From Alloyangia pacifica (GTDB taxonomy: Bacteria; Pseudomonadota; Alphaproteobacteria; Rhodobacterales; Rhodobacteraceae): a DNA stretch of 64,000 nt. Where the stretch lies: contig NZ_FOZW01000001.1 in NCBI RefSeq assembly GCF_900116195.1, forward strand, positions 248,001 to 312,000. The letters run 5' to 3'. Below are positions 8,102-19,653 of the stretch, piece by piece. Each line of letters starts with the position of its first letter. The first letter of the stretch is position 1. The position numbers were made by a program, and so were the translations under genes. The notes below the pieces were generated by a model. It made no database searches. It had not been told where the DNA came from and saw nothing but the letters and a program-made list of their open reading frames with translations.

Positions 8102-8411
8102 GCCATACGCGGGTCGGTCCGGAAGCAGGGCCAAGGCTCGCCGGGTCAACGCCTGCCGGTCCCGGCGGGCGCATTGGCTCCTCCGCACGACGTGCACGCA
8201 CTCTCTTGAAGTGGAAGCAACCGAAGGCTGAACTCATCCTGTGCAGCGCCACCTTGAGCGCAGGGGCCCACCGGCCCGCGCCGCACCTTTCGATCGGGGT
8301 CTCTCGGCAGCACCTCATACCCTAACGCTTTTCGCGGGCGGCTTATGGACAGGGGCGGGATGGGGATATACACCCGTCCGGAACCCGCAGACGAGGCGCA
8401 AGAGAACACCC
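8102..8411 (+). other. Intergenic region upstream of alaS
   Basis: 310 bp with no credible gene. The ORFs reported here are short and lack family features. It must contain the alaS promoter, but no clear -35/-10 pair, leader peptide or riboswitch could be read. Confidence 0.4.
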
Positions 8412-11087
<2,676 letters not shown>

Positions 11088-11109
11088 TCACAGGCTTAGG
11101 GAGGAGCTT

Positions 11110-11394
11110 ATGACCGCTTATATCATCGCCCGCATCGAGGTCACCGACCCCGAGGAATATGCCGTCTATGCCGGCCAAACCGTTGCGCTCGCCGAGGAAT
11201 TCGGCGGGCGCTTTCTCGTGAAGGGCGGCCCGCAGGCCTTCGTCGAAGGCGAGGGGCCGGGCCGGCACGTGGTGGTGGAATTCCCAAGTCGCGTCGCCGC
11301 TGAACGTTGGTACAACTCGCCCGAGTACCAGCGCATCCTGCCCGTCGCCCTGCGCGCCTCGACGCGCGATCTCGTCATCGTGGAAGGAGTCTGA
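11110..11394 (+). CDS. DUF1330 family protein (first of tandem pair)
   Basis: 94 residues, a complete DUF1330 ferredoxin-like (dimeric alpha-beta barrel) domain. Conserved motifs: MTAYIIARIEVTDPEEYAVY at the start, VEFPSRVAAERWYNSPEYQ near 60-78, and RDLVIVEGV at the end. GGGAGGAG precedes ATG 11110. It lies 22 bp after alaS and its stop overlaps the next start (TGATG), so alaS-DUF1330-DUF1330-MOSC may be co-transcribed. No biochemical function is established for the family. Confidence 0.85.
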   Translation: MTAYIIARIEVTDPEEYAVYAGQTVALAEEFGGRFLVKGGPQAFVEGEGPGRHVVVEFPSRVAAERWYNSPEYQRILPVALRASTRDLVIVEGV

Positions 11395-11681
11395 TGCCCG
11401 CTCTCTGGATCGCCCATGTCACCGTCTCCGACGAGGAGGCCTACGGCAAATACGCCAAGCTCGCCGGTCCCGCGATCGCCAAGCACGGCGGCGCCTTCAT
11501 CGCCCGCGGCGGCCGCTACGTGCAGCTCGAAGGCAAGGACCGGCCGCGCAATGTCGTGGCGAAATTCCCCTCGGTCGAGGCCGCCGAGGCCTGCTACCAT
11601 TCGCCCGAGTACCAAGAGGCGCTGAGCCACGCGCGCGGCGCGTCGGAGCGCGAGCTGCTGATCGTCGAAACCAGCGAGTGA
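11394..11681 (+). CDS. DUF1330 family protein (second of tandem pair)
   Basis: 95 residues, paralogue of the preceding gene. MPALWIAHVTVSDEEAYGKY and AKFPSVEAAEACYHSPEYQ align with the equivalent segments of its neighbour. The ATG at 11394 shares its A with the upstream TGA, and its own TGA overlaps the GTG of the MOSC gene, so all three are tightly coupled. The pair probably arose by local duplication and could form a heterodimeric barrel; the substrate is unknown. Confidence 0.85.
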   Translation: MPALWIAHVTVSDEEAYGKYAKLAGPAIAKHGGAFIARGGRYVQLEGKDRPRNVVAKFPSVEAAEACYHSPEYQEALSHARGASERELLIVETSE

Positions 11682-12163
11682 AAAGCTCCGGTGAGCCGGG
11701 GAGCCTGAAGGCCCTGCTGGCAACACATCACGCGCCGGGCCGGCTCGACTGGATCGGCCTGCGCGCAGCCCGGCTCGCGCCGTTACAGTCCGTCCGCGCG
11801 GTACGGATCACCGAGGCCGGGCTGGACGGCGACCATGGCCGCACCGGCAAGCGCGCGGTCACGCTGATCCAGGCCGAACACCTGCCGGTCATCGCGGCGC
11901 TCTGCGGCCTCGAGGCAGTGACACCCGCCGTGCTGCGCCGCAACCTCGTCATCTCAGGTATCAATCTTTCGGCCCTGCGCGGGCAGGAGATTCTCCTTGG
12001 CGAGGTGCGCCTGCGCCTCACCACGGTCTGCGCGCCGTGCTCGCGGATGGAAGCGGCACTGGGGCCGGGAGGCTACAATGCCATACGCAGCCACGGCGGC
12101 TGGTGCGCAGAGGTGATCTCGGGCGGCGGCATCTCCCTTGGCGACAGCCTGCTCCCAGCCTGA
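11678..12163 (+). CDS. MOSC-domain protein
   Basis: 161 residues starting at GTG 11678, which overlaps the upstream stop (GTGA). MOSC hallmarks are present: GLDGDHGRTGKRAVTLIQAEHL (about 47-68), RRNLVISGINLSAL and the conserved cysteine in TTVCAPCSRME (about 114-124). MOSC proteins handle molybdenum cofactor sulfur transfer or molybdopterin-bound substrates. This short stand-alone form has no known substrate. Last gene of the coupled DUF1330-DUF1330-MOSC set. Confidence 0.85.
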   Translation: MKSSGEPGSLKALLATHHAPGRLDWIGLRAARLAPLQSVRAVRITEAGLDGDHGRTGKRAVTLIQAEHLPVIAALCGLEAVTPAVLRRNLVISGINLSALRGQEILLGEVRLRLTTVCAPCSRMEAALGPGGYNAIRSHGGWCAEVISGGGISLGDSLLPA

Positions 12164-12202
12164 CCGTCACCGCCTCGCACGCCACAAGTAGCCACGATGG
12201 AC

Positions 12203-12232
12203 GGAAAAAGCGCGGCCTTGAAGGACCGCGCT
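12203..12232 (-). terminator. Rho-independent terminator of typA
   Basis: On the minus strand: AGCGCGG, a 10-nt loop that can extend the stem, then CCGCGCT followed by TTTTTCC. It lies about 100 bp after the typA stop. The same hairpin could also stop transcription leaving the MOSC gene. Confidence 0.75.
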
Positions 12233-12235
12233 CAC

Positions 12236-12285
12236 ATCTTCTTCTCTTTCCAAATACGCCCGGGGGGCCGGGGGCGGAGCCCCCG
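12236..12285 (+). repeat. Dispersed intergenic palindromic repeat, copy C
   Basis: CTTTCCAAATACGCCCGGGG followed by GGCCGGGGGCGGAGCCCCCG, the same architecture as copies at 636-682 and 1698-1746. It lies between the convergent MOSC and typA genes. Confidence 0.5.
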
Positions 12286-12332
12286 TTCTGCCCGGTGTCC
12301 GGGGGCAGGGCCCCCGAGATCGTGGCGCGGCC

Positions 12333-14150
12333 TTACTGGCTGCGCGACTGGCGCTTGCGCTCGTGCGGGTCGAGGTAGCGCTTGCGCAGGCGGATCGCGT
12401 TCGGGGTGACTTCCACCAGCTCGTCGTCGTTGATGTAGGCGATGGCCTCTTCCAGCGACAGGGTGATCGGCGTGGTCAGACGGACCGCTTCATCGGTGCC
12501 CGAGGCCCGGACGTTGGTCAGCTTCTTGCCCTTCAGCGGGTTCACTTCCAGGTCGTTGTCGCGGCTGTGCTCGCCGATGATCATGCCGGTGTAGACCGGT
12601 GCCTGCGCCCCGAGGAACATCTTGCCGCGGTCCTCGAGGTTCCACAGCGCGTAGGCCACGGCCTCGCCGTTCTCCATAGAGATCAGCACGCCGGCGCGGC
12701 GGCCTTCGATCGGGCCCTTATGCGGGGTCCAGCCGTGGAACACGCGGTTGAGAACGCCGGTGCCGCGGGTGTCGGTGAGGAATTCGCCGTGGTAGCCGAT
12801 CAGGCCGCGCGACGGCACGTGGCCGACGATGCGGGTCTTGCCGGCGCCGGCGGGCTTCATCTCCACGAGCTCGCCCTTGCGCGGGCCGGTGAGCTTCTCG
12901 ATGACCGCACCGGTGTACTCGTCATCCACGTCGATGGTGACTTCCTCGACCGGCTCCATGCGGGTGCCGTCTTCTTCCTTCATGATCACCTGCGGGCGCG
13001 AGATCGACAGCTCGAAGCCCTCGCGGCGCATGTTCTCGATGAGGACGCCCATCTGCAGTTCGCCGCGGCCGGACACCTCGAAGGCCTCGCCGCCCGGGGT
13101 GTCGGCGATCTTGATCGCGACGTTGCCCTCGGCTTCCTTCATCAGGCGCTCGCGGATGACGCGCGACTGCACCTTCTTGCCGTCACGCCCCGCAAGCGGG
13201 CTGTCGTTGATGCCGAAGGTCACGGTGATGGTGGGCGGATCGATCGGCTGCGCGTCGAGCGGCTCATCCACGGCGAGCGCGCAGATGGTGTCGGCCACGG
13301 TCGCCTTGGTCATGCCGGCGAGCGAGACGATGTCGCCCGCGAGACCCTCGTCGATGTCCGCCTGCGCGAGGCCGCGGAAGGCCTGAACGCGGGTGACGCG
13401 GAACTGTTCGATCTTCTGGCCGACGCGGCTGATCGCCTGCACGGTCTGACCGACTTTGACCCGGCCGGTCTCGATGCGGCCGGTGAGCAGGCGGCCGACG
13501 AAGGGGTCGCTGCCCAGCGTGGTCGCCAGCATGCGGAAGTCTTCGTCCTGGTGCTTGATCTGCTTCGGCGCCGGCACGTGGTTGACGATCAGGTTGAACA
13601 GCGCATCGAGGTTCTTGCGCGGGCCGTCAAGCTCGGCATCCGCCCAGCCGTTGCGGCCCGAGGCGTACATGTGCGGGAAGTCCAGCTGGTCTTCATCCGC
13701 GCCGAGCGAGGCGAAGAGGTCGAAGCATTCGTCGAGCGCGCGGTCGGGCTCGGCGTCGGGCTTGTCGACCTTGTTCAGCACCACGATCGGACGCAGGCCG
13801 AGGGCAAGTGCCTTGGAGGTCACGAACTTGGTCTGCGGCATCGGGCCTTCGGCGGCGTCCACCAGCAGCACCACGCCGTCGACCATGCTCAGGATACGCT
13901 CGACCTCGCCGCCGAAGTCGGCGTGGCCGGGGGTGTCGACGATGTTGATGCGGGTGTTCTTCCACTCGACCGAGGTCGGCTTGGCGAAGATGGTGATGCC
14001 ACGCTCGCGCTCGAGATCGTTGCTGTCCATGGCGCGCTCGGCCACGGCTTGGTTCTCGCGGAACGCGCCGGACTGTTTGAGCAGCTCGTCCACCAGCGTG
14101 GTCTTGCCATGGTCAACGTGTGCGATGATCGCGATATTGCGCAGGTCCAT
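12333..14150 (-). CDS. typA: Ribosome-associated translational GTPase TypA/BipA
   Basis: 605 residues, full length. G1 motif AHVDHGKT at residues 10-17, switch [16 protein letters not shown], and NKVD (G4) are all present. The EF-G-like domains II, III and V follow, and then the TypA-specific C-terminal domain with [18 protein letters not shown] and [20 protein letters not shown] 50S-binding GTPase important for ribosome assembly and stress adaptation. Monocistronic, with its own terminator. Confidence 0.96.
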   Translation of the reverse strand: MDLRNIAIIAHVDHGKTTLVDELLKQSGAFRENQAVAERAMDSNDLERERGITIFAKPTSVEWKNTRINIVDTPGHADFGGEVERILSMVDGVVLLVDAAEGPMPQTKFVTSKALALGLRPIVVLNKVDKPDAEPDRALDECFDLFASLGADEDQLDFPHMYASGRNGWADAELDGPRKNLDALFNLIVNHVPAPKQIKHQDEDFRMLATTLGSDPFVGRLLTGRIETGRVKVGQTVQAISRVGQKIEQFRVTRVQAFRGLAQADIDEGLAGDIVSLAGMTKATVADTICALAVDEPLDAQPIDPPTITVTFGINDSPLAGRDGKKVQSRVIRERLMKEAEGNVAIKIADTPGGEAFEVSGRGELQMGVLIENMRREGFELSISRPQVIMKEEDGTRMEPVEEVTIDVDDEYTGAVIEKLTGPRKGELVEMKPAGAGKTRIVGHVPSRGLIGYHGEFLTDTRGTGVLNRVFHGWTPHKGPIEGRRAGVLISMENGEAVAYALWNLEDRGKMFLGAQAPVYTGMIIGEHSRDNDLEVNPLKGKKLTNVRASGTDEAVRLTTPITLSLEEAIAYINDDELVEVTPNAIRLRKRYLDPHERKRQSRSQ

Positions 14151-14213
14151 AGGAATGCCTTTGAAGGGAGGTTTGCGCGCGAGTTAGCCGGGGAAGGGGG
14201 AAATTGCCAGCAC

Positions 14214-14543
14214 TTAATGCGGCGAGGCCCCCGAAAACAGGTGAATCACGAGGATCCCGGCGACAATCAGCCCCATTCCGAGAACTGCCGCAAGGTCCAG
14301 CTTCTGCCCGAAGGCGACGAGGCCGATCAGGGAGATGAAGACGATCCCCAGCCCGGACCACATGGCGTAGGCCAGACCCACGGGCATGGCGCGCAGCACG
14401 ATCGACAGCAGGTAGAAGGCCGCAGCATAGGAGATGACGACGATCGCCGAGGGCAGCGGCCGGGTGAACTGCTGGCTGGCCTGCAGCGCGGCGGTGCCGA
14501 TGGTTTCGGCCAGAACTGCGAGGGCGAGGGTGAGGTAGGGCAT
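14214..14543 (-). CDS. Small multidrug resistance (EmrE/SugE-type) transporter
   Basis: 109 residues with four hydrophobic helices, the SMR size. The membrane-embedded Glu of helix 1 is present as LAVLAETIGTAAL (E13). The helix 3 segment VGLAYAMWSGLGIVFISLIGL matches the EmrE GxAYAxWxGxG pattern, which points to the EmrE/Qac rather than the Gdx (SugE) subclass. Forms a dimeric proton-coupled exporter of cationic compounds. The start at 14543 begins the first helix; the in-frame upstream extension to 14660 is not homologous. Confidence 0.88.
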   Translation of the reverse strand: MPYLTLALAVLAETIGTAALQASQQFTRPLPSAIVVISYAAAFYLLSIVLRAMPVGLAYAMWSGLGIVFISLIGLVAFGQKLDLAAVLGMGLIVAGILVIHLFSGASPH

Positions 14544-14712
14544 GACGGTCTCCGGCGGCTGACGGCCCTTTCTGGACCGGCGCGTTGGCGCCTGCAAGCG
14601 GACGGCGAGGGACGCAGAGGGAAACGTTCGTGCCCGGAAATCGGCGCGCCTTAACTTCACGTGAGGAAATCATCTCTAGACGGAGGCAGGAGAGTTTTTG
14701 CGGAGGTGTCCC

Positions 14713-15336
14713 ATGTCAAACCGTCGCCCGCCCAACCGGCGTCACCGCCCGCGCCACGCGCGATACGCGGCCCTCGCCCTTGCCGTGGCGCTCCTGCCAA
14801 TTGCGTCGCCGCCCGCCCGCGCCGAGGCGCTGTCGCCGCAACTGCAGGCGATCGTGACCCAGTACGTGGGGCCGTTGGTCGGTGATCCGGCGCTGATCGC
14901 CGCGGTGCGCGCGCAGAACGCGGAAACTGCCGACTACGACGAGGCCGGGATCGCGGCGCTGGACGCCCACTGGAAATCCGAGATCGGCGCATCCGAGATT
15001 CCGACCATCTCGAAGGTCTGGGGCAATGCCGTGGCCGACCAGCTGCGTGCGCAGGTCGAAGCCTCCGGCGGGCTGATCCGCGAAGTCCTTCTGATGGATG
15101 CGCGCGGGCTCAATGTCGCCGTCTCGCACCTGACCTCCGACTACTGGCAGGGTGACGAGGACAAGTATCTCGAAACCTACCCGCACGGGGCCGGGGCGGT
15201 GCACCTAGGCCCGGTGGAATTCGACGAATCGAGCCAAGTTTACATGCAGCAGCTGTCGATGACCGTCAGCGATCCGCAGAGCGGCGAGCCGCTGGGGGCG
15301 CTGACCATCGGGCTCGACGCGGAGCGGCTCCCATGA
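14713..15336 (+). CDS. Secreted PDC/Cache-like sensor protein coupled to a chemoreceptor
   Basis: 207 residues. A signal peptide is visible at about 1-36 (hydrophobic YAALALAVALLPIAS then ARA). The mature part resembles a PDC/Cache ligand-binding fold: LRAQVEASGGLIREVLLMDARGLNVAVSHLTSDYWQGDEDKYLETY, ending with a GEPLGALTIGLD strand. Its stop overlaps the chemoreceptor start by 4 bp (ATGA). I infer a periplasmic ligand-binding partner for that receptor. AGGTGT precedes ATG 14713. The ligand is unknown. Confidence 0.7.
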   Translation: MSNRRPPNRRHRPRHARYAALALAVALLPIASPPARAEALSPQLQAIVTQYVGPLVGDPALIAAVRAQNAETADYDEAGIAALDAHWKSEIGASEIPTISKVWGNAVADQLRAQVEASGGLIREVLLMDARGLNVAVSHLTSDYWQGDEDKYLETYPHGAGAVHLGPVEFDESSQVYMQQLSMTVSDPQSGEPLGALTIGLDAERLP

Positions 15337-17126
15337 GGGTGCGTGCATTTTGGCGGCGCAAGCGAGGGAACAGGACAGGGGGAGAGACGCGGGCCGAGCC
15401 AAGGACTGGTGCGGGATTTCGGCGCTCCCTTGGGTCGGTCTTCGCGCAGGTGGCGGGGCTTGTGGTGCTGTCGAGCCTGGTCGTCGCCCTGGTGCTCGCG
15501 GTGCAGGTATGGCGTCTCAGCGACAAGGTGACCGGGAGCGGGATCGCCGCGCTGGCACGGCAATCGGTCGAAGCCACGGCAGCCAGCCTCCTGCCTTCGG
15601 TGCGGTTCCGCGACGATGCGCGGCTGGAACAAATCCTGCAGGAGAAAGCCAGGACTGCCGCAGGGGACCTCCTGGGCGGCCTGGTGCTGGGCGCGAATGG
15701 CGAGGTGCTCGCGCGGACGGGCGACCTGGGCGAGCGCGAGCCCGACCTTCTCGCATCGGCGCAGAAGGCCCTGGCGGAGGGAGGGGAGCACGGCAACTTG
15801 CGAAATTTCGTTGCGACCGAGTCGATCGCGCTGCGGGGAGAGGGCGCGCCGCTCGGTGCGCTGGTCATGGCCTGGACCGATGGCGCCATGCGCGCGTCGA
15901 TCCTCCGCGACAAGCAGATCATGCTGGCCAGCGCGGCAGCCAGCCTGTGCATCATGCTGGGCGTGGCGCTGGTGCTCCTGCGTCGTATTGTGCTTGCACC
16001 GCTGAGCGCGCTGCGTCGGGGGATGTCGCGGGTTGCAGCGGGGGACTACGACGTCACCCTGCGCGCCGAGCGGCGCCGCGACGAGTTTGGTGAACTGGCG
16101 CGCAATTTGGCCGACCTCACCAAGACCCTGGCACGTGGCCGAGATGCGCAGGAGGCGCGCGGACGCGCCCATGAGGCGCAGAACCAGGTGGTGTGCCACC
16201 TGAGCGATGCGCTCGATGCGCTCGCAGGCGGATCGCTGCGCCATGTGATCGCCGAGGAGTTCCCCGATGAATACGAAGAGTTGCGCGGCAATTACCACCG
16301 CGCGGTCGAGAGCCTGCGCGCCACCATGACCGAGGTGAATTCCGGCGCGCTCAACATTCACAGCAGCGCCGAGGAAATCGCCCGCGCGTCCGACGACCTG
16401 TCGCGGCGCACCGAGACCCAGGCCGCCACGCTCGAACAGACAGCCGCCGCGCTCGAGGAGATGCTGTCCCGGGTCCGCGAGGCGGCGCAGTCGGCCCGGG
16501 AGGCCGAAGGCAGCGTGCAGACCGCTTCTAAACTCGCGGATCAGAACGGCGAGGTCATGCGCTCGGCGATCGAGGCCATGGGCGGCATCGAGCGCAGCTC
16601 GCAGCAGATCAACGAGATCATCGGGGTGATCGACGACATTGCCTTTCAGACCAATCTCCTGGCGCTCAACGCCGGGGTCGAGGCGGCGCGCGCCGGGGCT
16701 TCGGGGAAGGGGTTTGCCGTTGTGGCCTCCGAGGTGCGCGCGTTGGCGCAGCGCAGCTCTGACGCGGCGCAGCAGATCAAGACCCTGATCAGCGGCTCGG
16801 CCGACCGCGTCCGCGACGGGGTGGAACTGGTCGAGCGCTCGGGCGAGGCCCTGGGTGAGGTGGTCGCCCAGGTGAGCCAGATCGCGACCTTGGTCACAAA
16901 CATCGCCGGGGTCGCGGCCGAACAGGCGCAGGGGCTCAACGAGATCAACGTCGGGGTCAGCAATCTCGACCGTGTCACGCAGCAGAATGCCGCCATGGTT
17001 GAACAGAGCACCGCGGCGGCGCACATGCTGCGGGGAGACGCGGGGCGGCTCTCGGACCTGATGCGCGGCTTCAACGTCGGCGATGCCCAGGCTGCGCAGC
17101 CGGCCGGCAGAAGCGCCGCCGTCTGA
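15333..17126 (+). CDS. Methyl-accepting chemotaxis protein
   Basis: 597 residues. First membrane helix about 36-58, a roughly 130-residue periplasmic sensor, second helix about 194-214, HAMP about 214-268, then a long cytoplasmic coiled coil. The highly conserved signalling tip is GVIDDIAFQTNLLALNAGVE, followed by EAARAG and GFAVVASEVRALAQRS. No C-terminal CheR/CheB-binding pentapeptide is seen. The N-terminus is unusually long and basic (MRVRAFWRRKRGNR). It is translationally coupled to the preceding periplasmic protein. No che genes are nearby. Confidence 0.93.
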   Translation: MRVRAFWRRKRGNRTGGETRAEPRTGAGFRRSLGSVFAQVAGLVVLSSLVVALVLAVQVWRLSDKVTGSGIAALARQSVEATAASLLPSVRFRDDARLEQILQEKARTAAGDLLGGLVLGANGEVLARTGDLGEREPDLLASAQKALAEGGEHGNLRNFVATESIALRGEGAPLGALVMAWTDGAMRASILRDKQIMLASAAASLCIMLGVALVLLRRIVLAPLSALRRGMSRVAAGDYDVTLRAERRRDEFGELARNLADLTKTLARGRDAQEARGRAHEAQNQVVCHLSDALDALAGGSLRHVIAEEFPDEYEELRGNYHRAVESLRATMTEVNSGALNIHSSAEEIARASDDLSRRTETQAATLEQTAAALEEMLSRVREAAQSAREAEGSVQTASKLADQNGEVMRSAIEAMGGIERSSQQINEIIGVIDDIAFQTNLLALNAGVEAARAGASGKGFAVVASEVRALAQRSSDAAQQIKTLISGSADRVRDGVELVERSGEALGEVVAQVSQIATLVTNIAGVAAEQAQGLNEINVGVSNLDRVTQQNAAMVEQSTAAAHMLRGDAGRLSDLMRGFNVGDAQAAQPAGRSAAV

Positions 17127-17254
17127 CCCCGAGCGGCCCGGTGGATGCACGGTGCCAGGGCCCAGTGCAGGGCTTGGCATCGAGATCACAGCTCAACCGC
17201 CTGTTCAGGCCTTGGGGGGCGATGGCTGCTCTGCTTGTGCTGGGCCGCCGGGCC

Positions 17255-18118
17255 TCAGGCTCTGGCGTCGATGGCTGCGGCAACCACCGCGACGAAATCC
17301 GCCTCGTCACGTACCGTGGCCATGTCAGAGGCCTCGACCGTCACGCCCCAGTTGCGCGCCATCTCCTCGTAGCGTGGCTGCCGGTGGGCCAGCGCCTGGG
17401 CGTAGGTCCAGCGGATGAAGTCATCCGGATCGACCGCGGTCTCGGAGATGCCCTTTTCATCGAGATAGCGCGTCCAGGCCGCTTCGAGGAACTCGGGCTG
17501 GTAGGCCATGGGCTTTGGCGCACGGTCGAAGCGCCGGATCAGCTCTTCGGTGTGCGCCTCGCTGCCGCGGATCCAGACCATCAGCGCCTGGCGCGACAAC
17601 TCGCCCAGGATCGGGTCGCGCGGATCGCCGGCGTTCACCCATTCGCAGATCGACCCACCGGTGTCGCAGACGAAATGCGGGTAGCCGTAGAGCTGTTGCG
17701 CGCGCTCGATGAAATATCCCGTATCCAGAAGCGCCTGTTCCTCGGCGCGGCGGAACTGGTCCTGGCGGATGCGGTAGCTGTCCATTGCCATGCCGCCCTT
17801 GGCCGGATCGCCGGGCTTGCCAAGGTAGGTGGAGACCGGGGTCAGATTCTCGAAGGTGATGTTGGAGCCGATATAGATCGAATCCGACAGCAGCAGTTCG
17901 CGCAGGAACGGGTTCTTCATCGCCTCTGCCTTGGCATTGTCGGCGATGTATTCGCCCATGTAGCGCGTGCCGATGCGGTAATCGATCGAGTAGTGGAACC
18001 AGTCGCCGGATTGCCGCAGCATTGACGAGACATGGGTCTTGCCGAGTCCCGACATGGCAAACAGCACCACGTGCCTGCGCGCGGCGTCGCGCCAGTCGGC
18101 GGCGGTTTCATACAGCAT
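17255..18118 (-). CDS. P-loop ATPase of unknown role
   Basis: 287 residues. An N-terminal Walker A-like loop is seen in VVLFAMSGLGKTHVSSML (about residues 16-33), a kinase-like GxxGxGKT arrangement. The remainder has conserved-looking segments such as WFHYSIDYRIGTRYMGEY and YPHFVCDTGGSICEW, reminiscent of a nucleotide or shikimate-kinase-like fold with a tyrosine-rich lid. I know of no assigned function. Start 18118 is preferred; a longer in-frame start at 18175 adds 19 Arg-rich residues. Convergent with the chemoreceptor gene. Confidence 0.65.
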   Translation of the reverse strand: MLYETAADWRDAARRHVVLFAMSGLGKTHVSSMLRQSGDWFHYSIDYRIGTRYMGEYIADNAKAEAMKNPFLRELLLSDSIYIGSNITFENLTPVSTYLGKPGDPAKGGMAMDSYRIRQDQFRRAEEQALLDTGYFIERAQQLYGYPHFVCDTGGSICEWVNAGDPRDPILGELSRQALMVWIRGSEAHTEELIRRFDRAPKPMAYQPEFLEAAWTRYLDEKGISETAVDPDDFIRWTYAQALAHRQPRYEEMARNWGVTVEASDMATVRDEADFVAVVAAAIDARA

Positions 18119-18221
18119 GGGTCGGCTCCTGGTTCGTCTGTCCCGACAGGTACTTGCGCCCGCGTCCGGCGTCAAACCCTGCTGTCATCCCTGCGGCCAG
18201 TCCCGGCGATGCCCGCGCGTC

Positions 18222-19127
18222 TCATCCTGCGGACGGCCGGGCCGCGCGGGTCTCGCGCAGGATGTTGGCGTAGTTGGCGGCAAAGATCAGCGCCGCGCCC
18301 AGCAGCACCCAGGGGTCCAGCGGCTCGGCGTAGAGCAGCATGCCGACGATGGCGATGACCGGCAGGCGGGTGAAGTCGATCGGCATGACCACCGAGGCCG
18401 GAGCGAGGCCGAGCGCGGTGGTCAGGCAGTAGTGCGCGCAGAGCCCGGCGACGCCGATGACGATCACTCCGGGCACCGCCTCGGCCGAGGGCAGCGCGAT
18501 GTCGCCGTCGAAGCCGGCGCAGACCAGGCCCATGACCGCCTGCGTCAGCGTCAGCCAGAACAGGATGCACAAGGTGCTGTCGGTGCGGGTGAGCTTGCGG
18601 GTGAAGATCGCCGAGCCGGCAAAGCCGATCGCCGCGCCCGCGGCGGCGAAGAGGCCGGGCGAGAGCGTCTCGGGCGAGGGGCGGGTGACGATCAGGATGC
18701 CGAGGAAGCCGACCAGCGCGGCGAGGCTGCGCGGCCATGTCAGACGTTCTCCCAGTACCAGCGTCGCCAGCAGCATTGCCCAGATCGGGCCGGTGAACTC
18801 CAGCGCGAAGACCTGCGCCAGCGGGATCACCGTGATCGCGTAGAACCACAGGTTCTGACCGGTGAAATGGCTGATATTGCGGATGATATGGGTGCCGATA
18901 TGGCGGGTTGCGACGGTCCGGCGCTTGCCCGTCAGCGTCACGATACTGCTGATGATCACCACCCCGAGCAGCGAGCGGTAGAGCATGATTTCAAAGGTGT
19001 CGAGCCCGGTGCTGACGTAGCGTCCGGCCACCGCCATTGCGCTGAACGAGACAATCGAGCCGACCATCCAGAGCGCGGCCCGCGGCACGGCGCCGGGGGC
19101 GGTTCCGGGGGCAAGCGGCGCGCTCAC
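18222..19127 (-). CDS. EamA-family (DMT) transporter
   Basis: 301 residues with ten predicted helices in two EamA repeats (about 12-145 and 160-290). SLLGVVIISSIVTLTGKRRTVATRH lies in the first repeat and the conserved VVMPIDFTRLPVIAIVGMLLYAEPL in the second. An exporter of a small metabolite or amino acid; substrate unknown. The start overlaps the stop of the upstream ABM-domain gene by 4 bp on the minus strand, so the two are coupled. Confidence 0.85.
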   Translation of the reverse strand: MSAPLAPGTAPGAVPRAALWMVGSIVSFSAMAVAGRYVSTGLDTFEIMLYRSLLGVVIISSIVTLTGKRRTVATRHIGTHIIRNISHFTGQNLWFYAITVIPLAQVFALEFTGPIWAMLLATLVLGERLTWPRSLAALVGFLGILIVTRPSPETLSPGLFAAAGAAIGFAGSAIFTRKLTRTDSTLCILFWLTLTQAVMGLVCAGFDGDIALPSAEAVPGVIVIGVAGLCAHYCLTTALGLAPASVVMPIDFTRLPVIAIVGMLLYAEPLDPWVLLGAALIFAANYANILRETRAARPSAG

Positions 19128-19396
19128 AGGTCGGCCACGTCGTAGTCGCGCGGCAGGTCGCCGGTGATGCGAAACCAGGCGCTGGCGCGGGTGCGGGTCT
19201 GATGCGCGTCGAAGGCGGCGCGGCTCTGGAACAGCTCCGAGACCTCGAAAACTCCGTCCTCGGTCTCGCGCAGCTCGAAGAAAAGGCAGCCGGCCTCGGC
19301 GCGGGTCAGGCGGATGTGTTCATCCATTGCGGCGCGCACCTCGTCGCAGCGCTCGGGCGGCGCGGTCATGCGGCCGGTCAGCTGCACGGCGCTCAT
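19124..19396 (-). CDS. Antibiotic-biosynthesis-monooxygenase (ABM) domain protein
   Basis: 90 residues, a single dimeric alpha-beta barrel domain. MSAVQLTGRMTAPPERCDEV, the THIS-like EHIRLTRAEAGCLFFELRETED core, and VSELFQSRAAFDAHQTRTRAS match the YgiN/ABM pattern, in which such proteins act as quinol monooxygenases or heme/aromatic-binding enzymes. The start at 19396 avoids a non-homologous extension to 19525. Its stop overlaps the EamA transporter start. Confidence 0.75.
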   Translation of the reverse strand: MSAVQLTGRMTAPPERCDEVRAAMDEHIRLTRAEAGCLFFELRETEDGVFEVSELFQSRAAFDAHQTRTRASAWFRITGDLPRDYDVADL

Positions 19397-19611
19397 GTCG
19401 CGCTCCCGGCCGATTGATGCCTGGAAAACCTGTACTTGGGGAAACGGTGCGGCTGCACGAAAACTCTGGTCGTCATGGGGGTCCTCTCCGCTGCGGACAC
19501 TGGCTCGGTGATCCGGCAGGGGCAAGGGGCAATCGCCCGAGTGCGGCCCGAGGGGCGGCGCGATGTGCTCTGGATGTCCATACCCCGCACGGCAGCGTTG
19601 CGAGCGAATAC

Positions 19612-19637
19612 AAAAGGGGCCGGGTTTCCCCGGCCCC
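19612..19637 (-). terminator. Rho-independent terminator of guaA
   Basis: Minus strand: GGGGCCGGGG, AAA loop, CCCGGCCCC, then TTTTG. It starts about 17 bp after the guaA stop. Confidence 0.8.
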
Positions 19638-19653
19638 GAATGTTACGGCGCGA

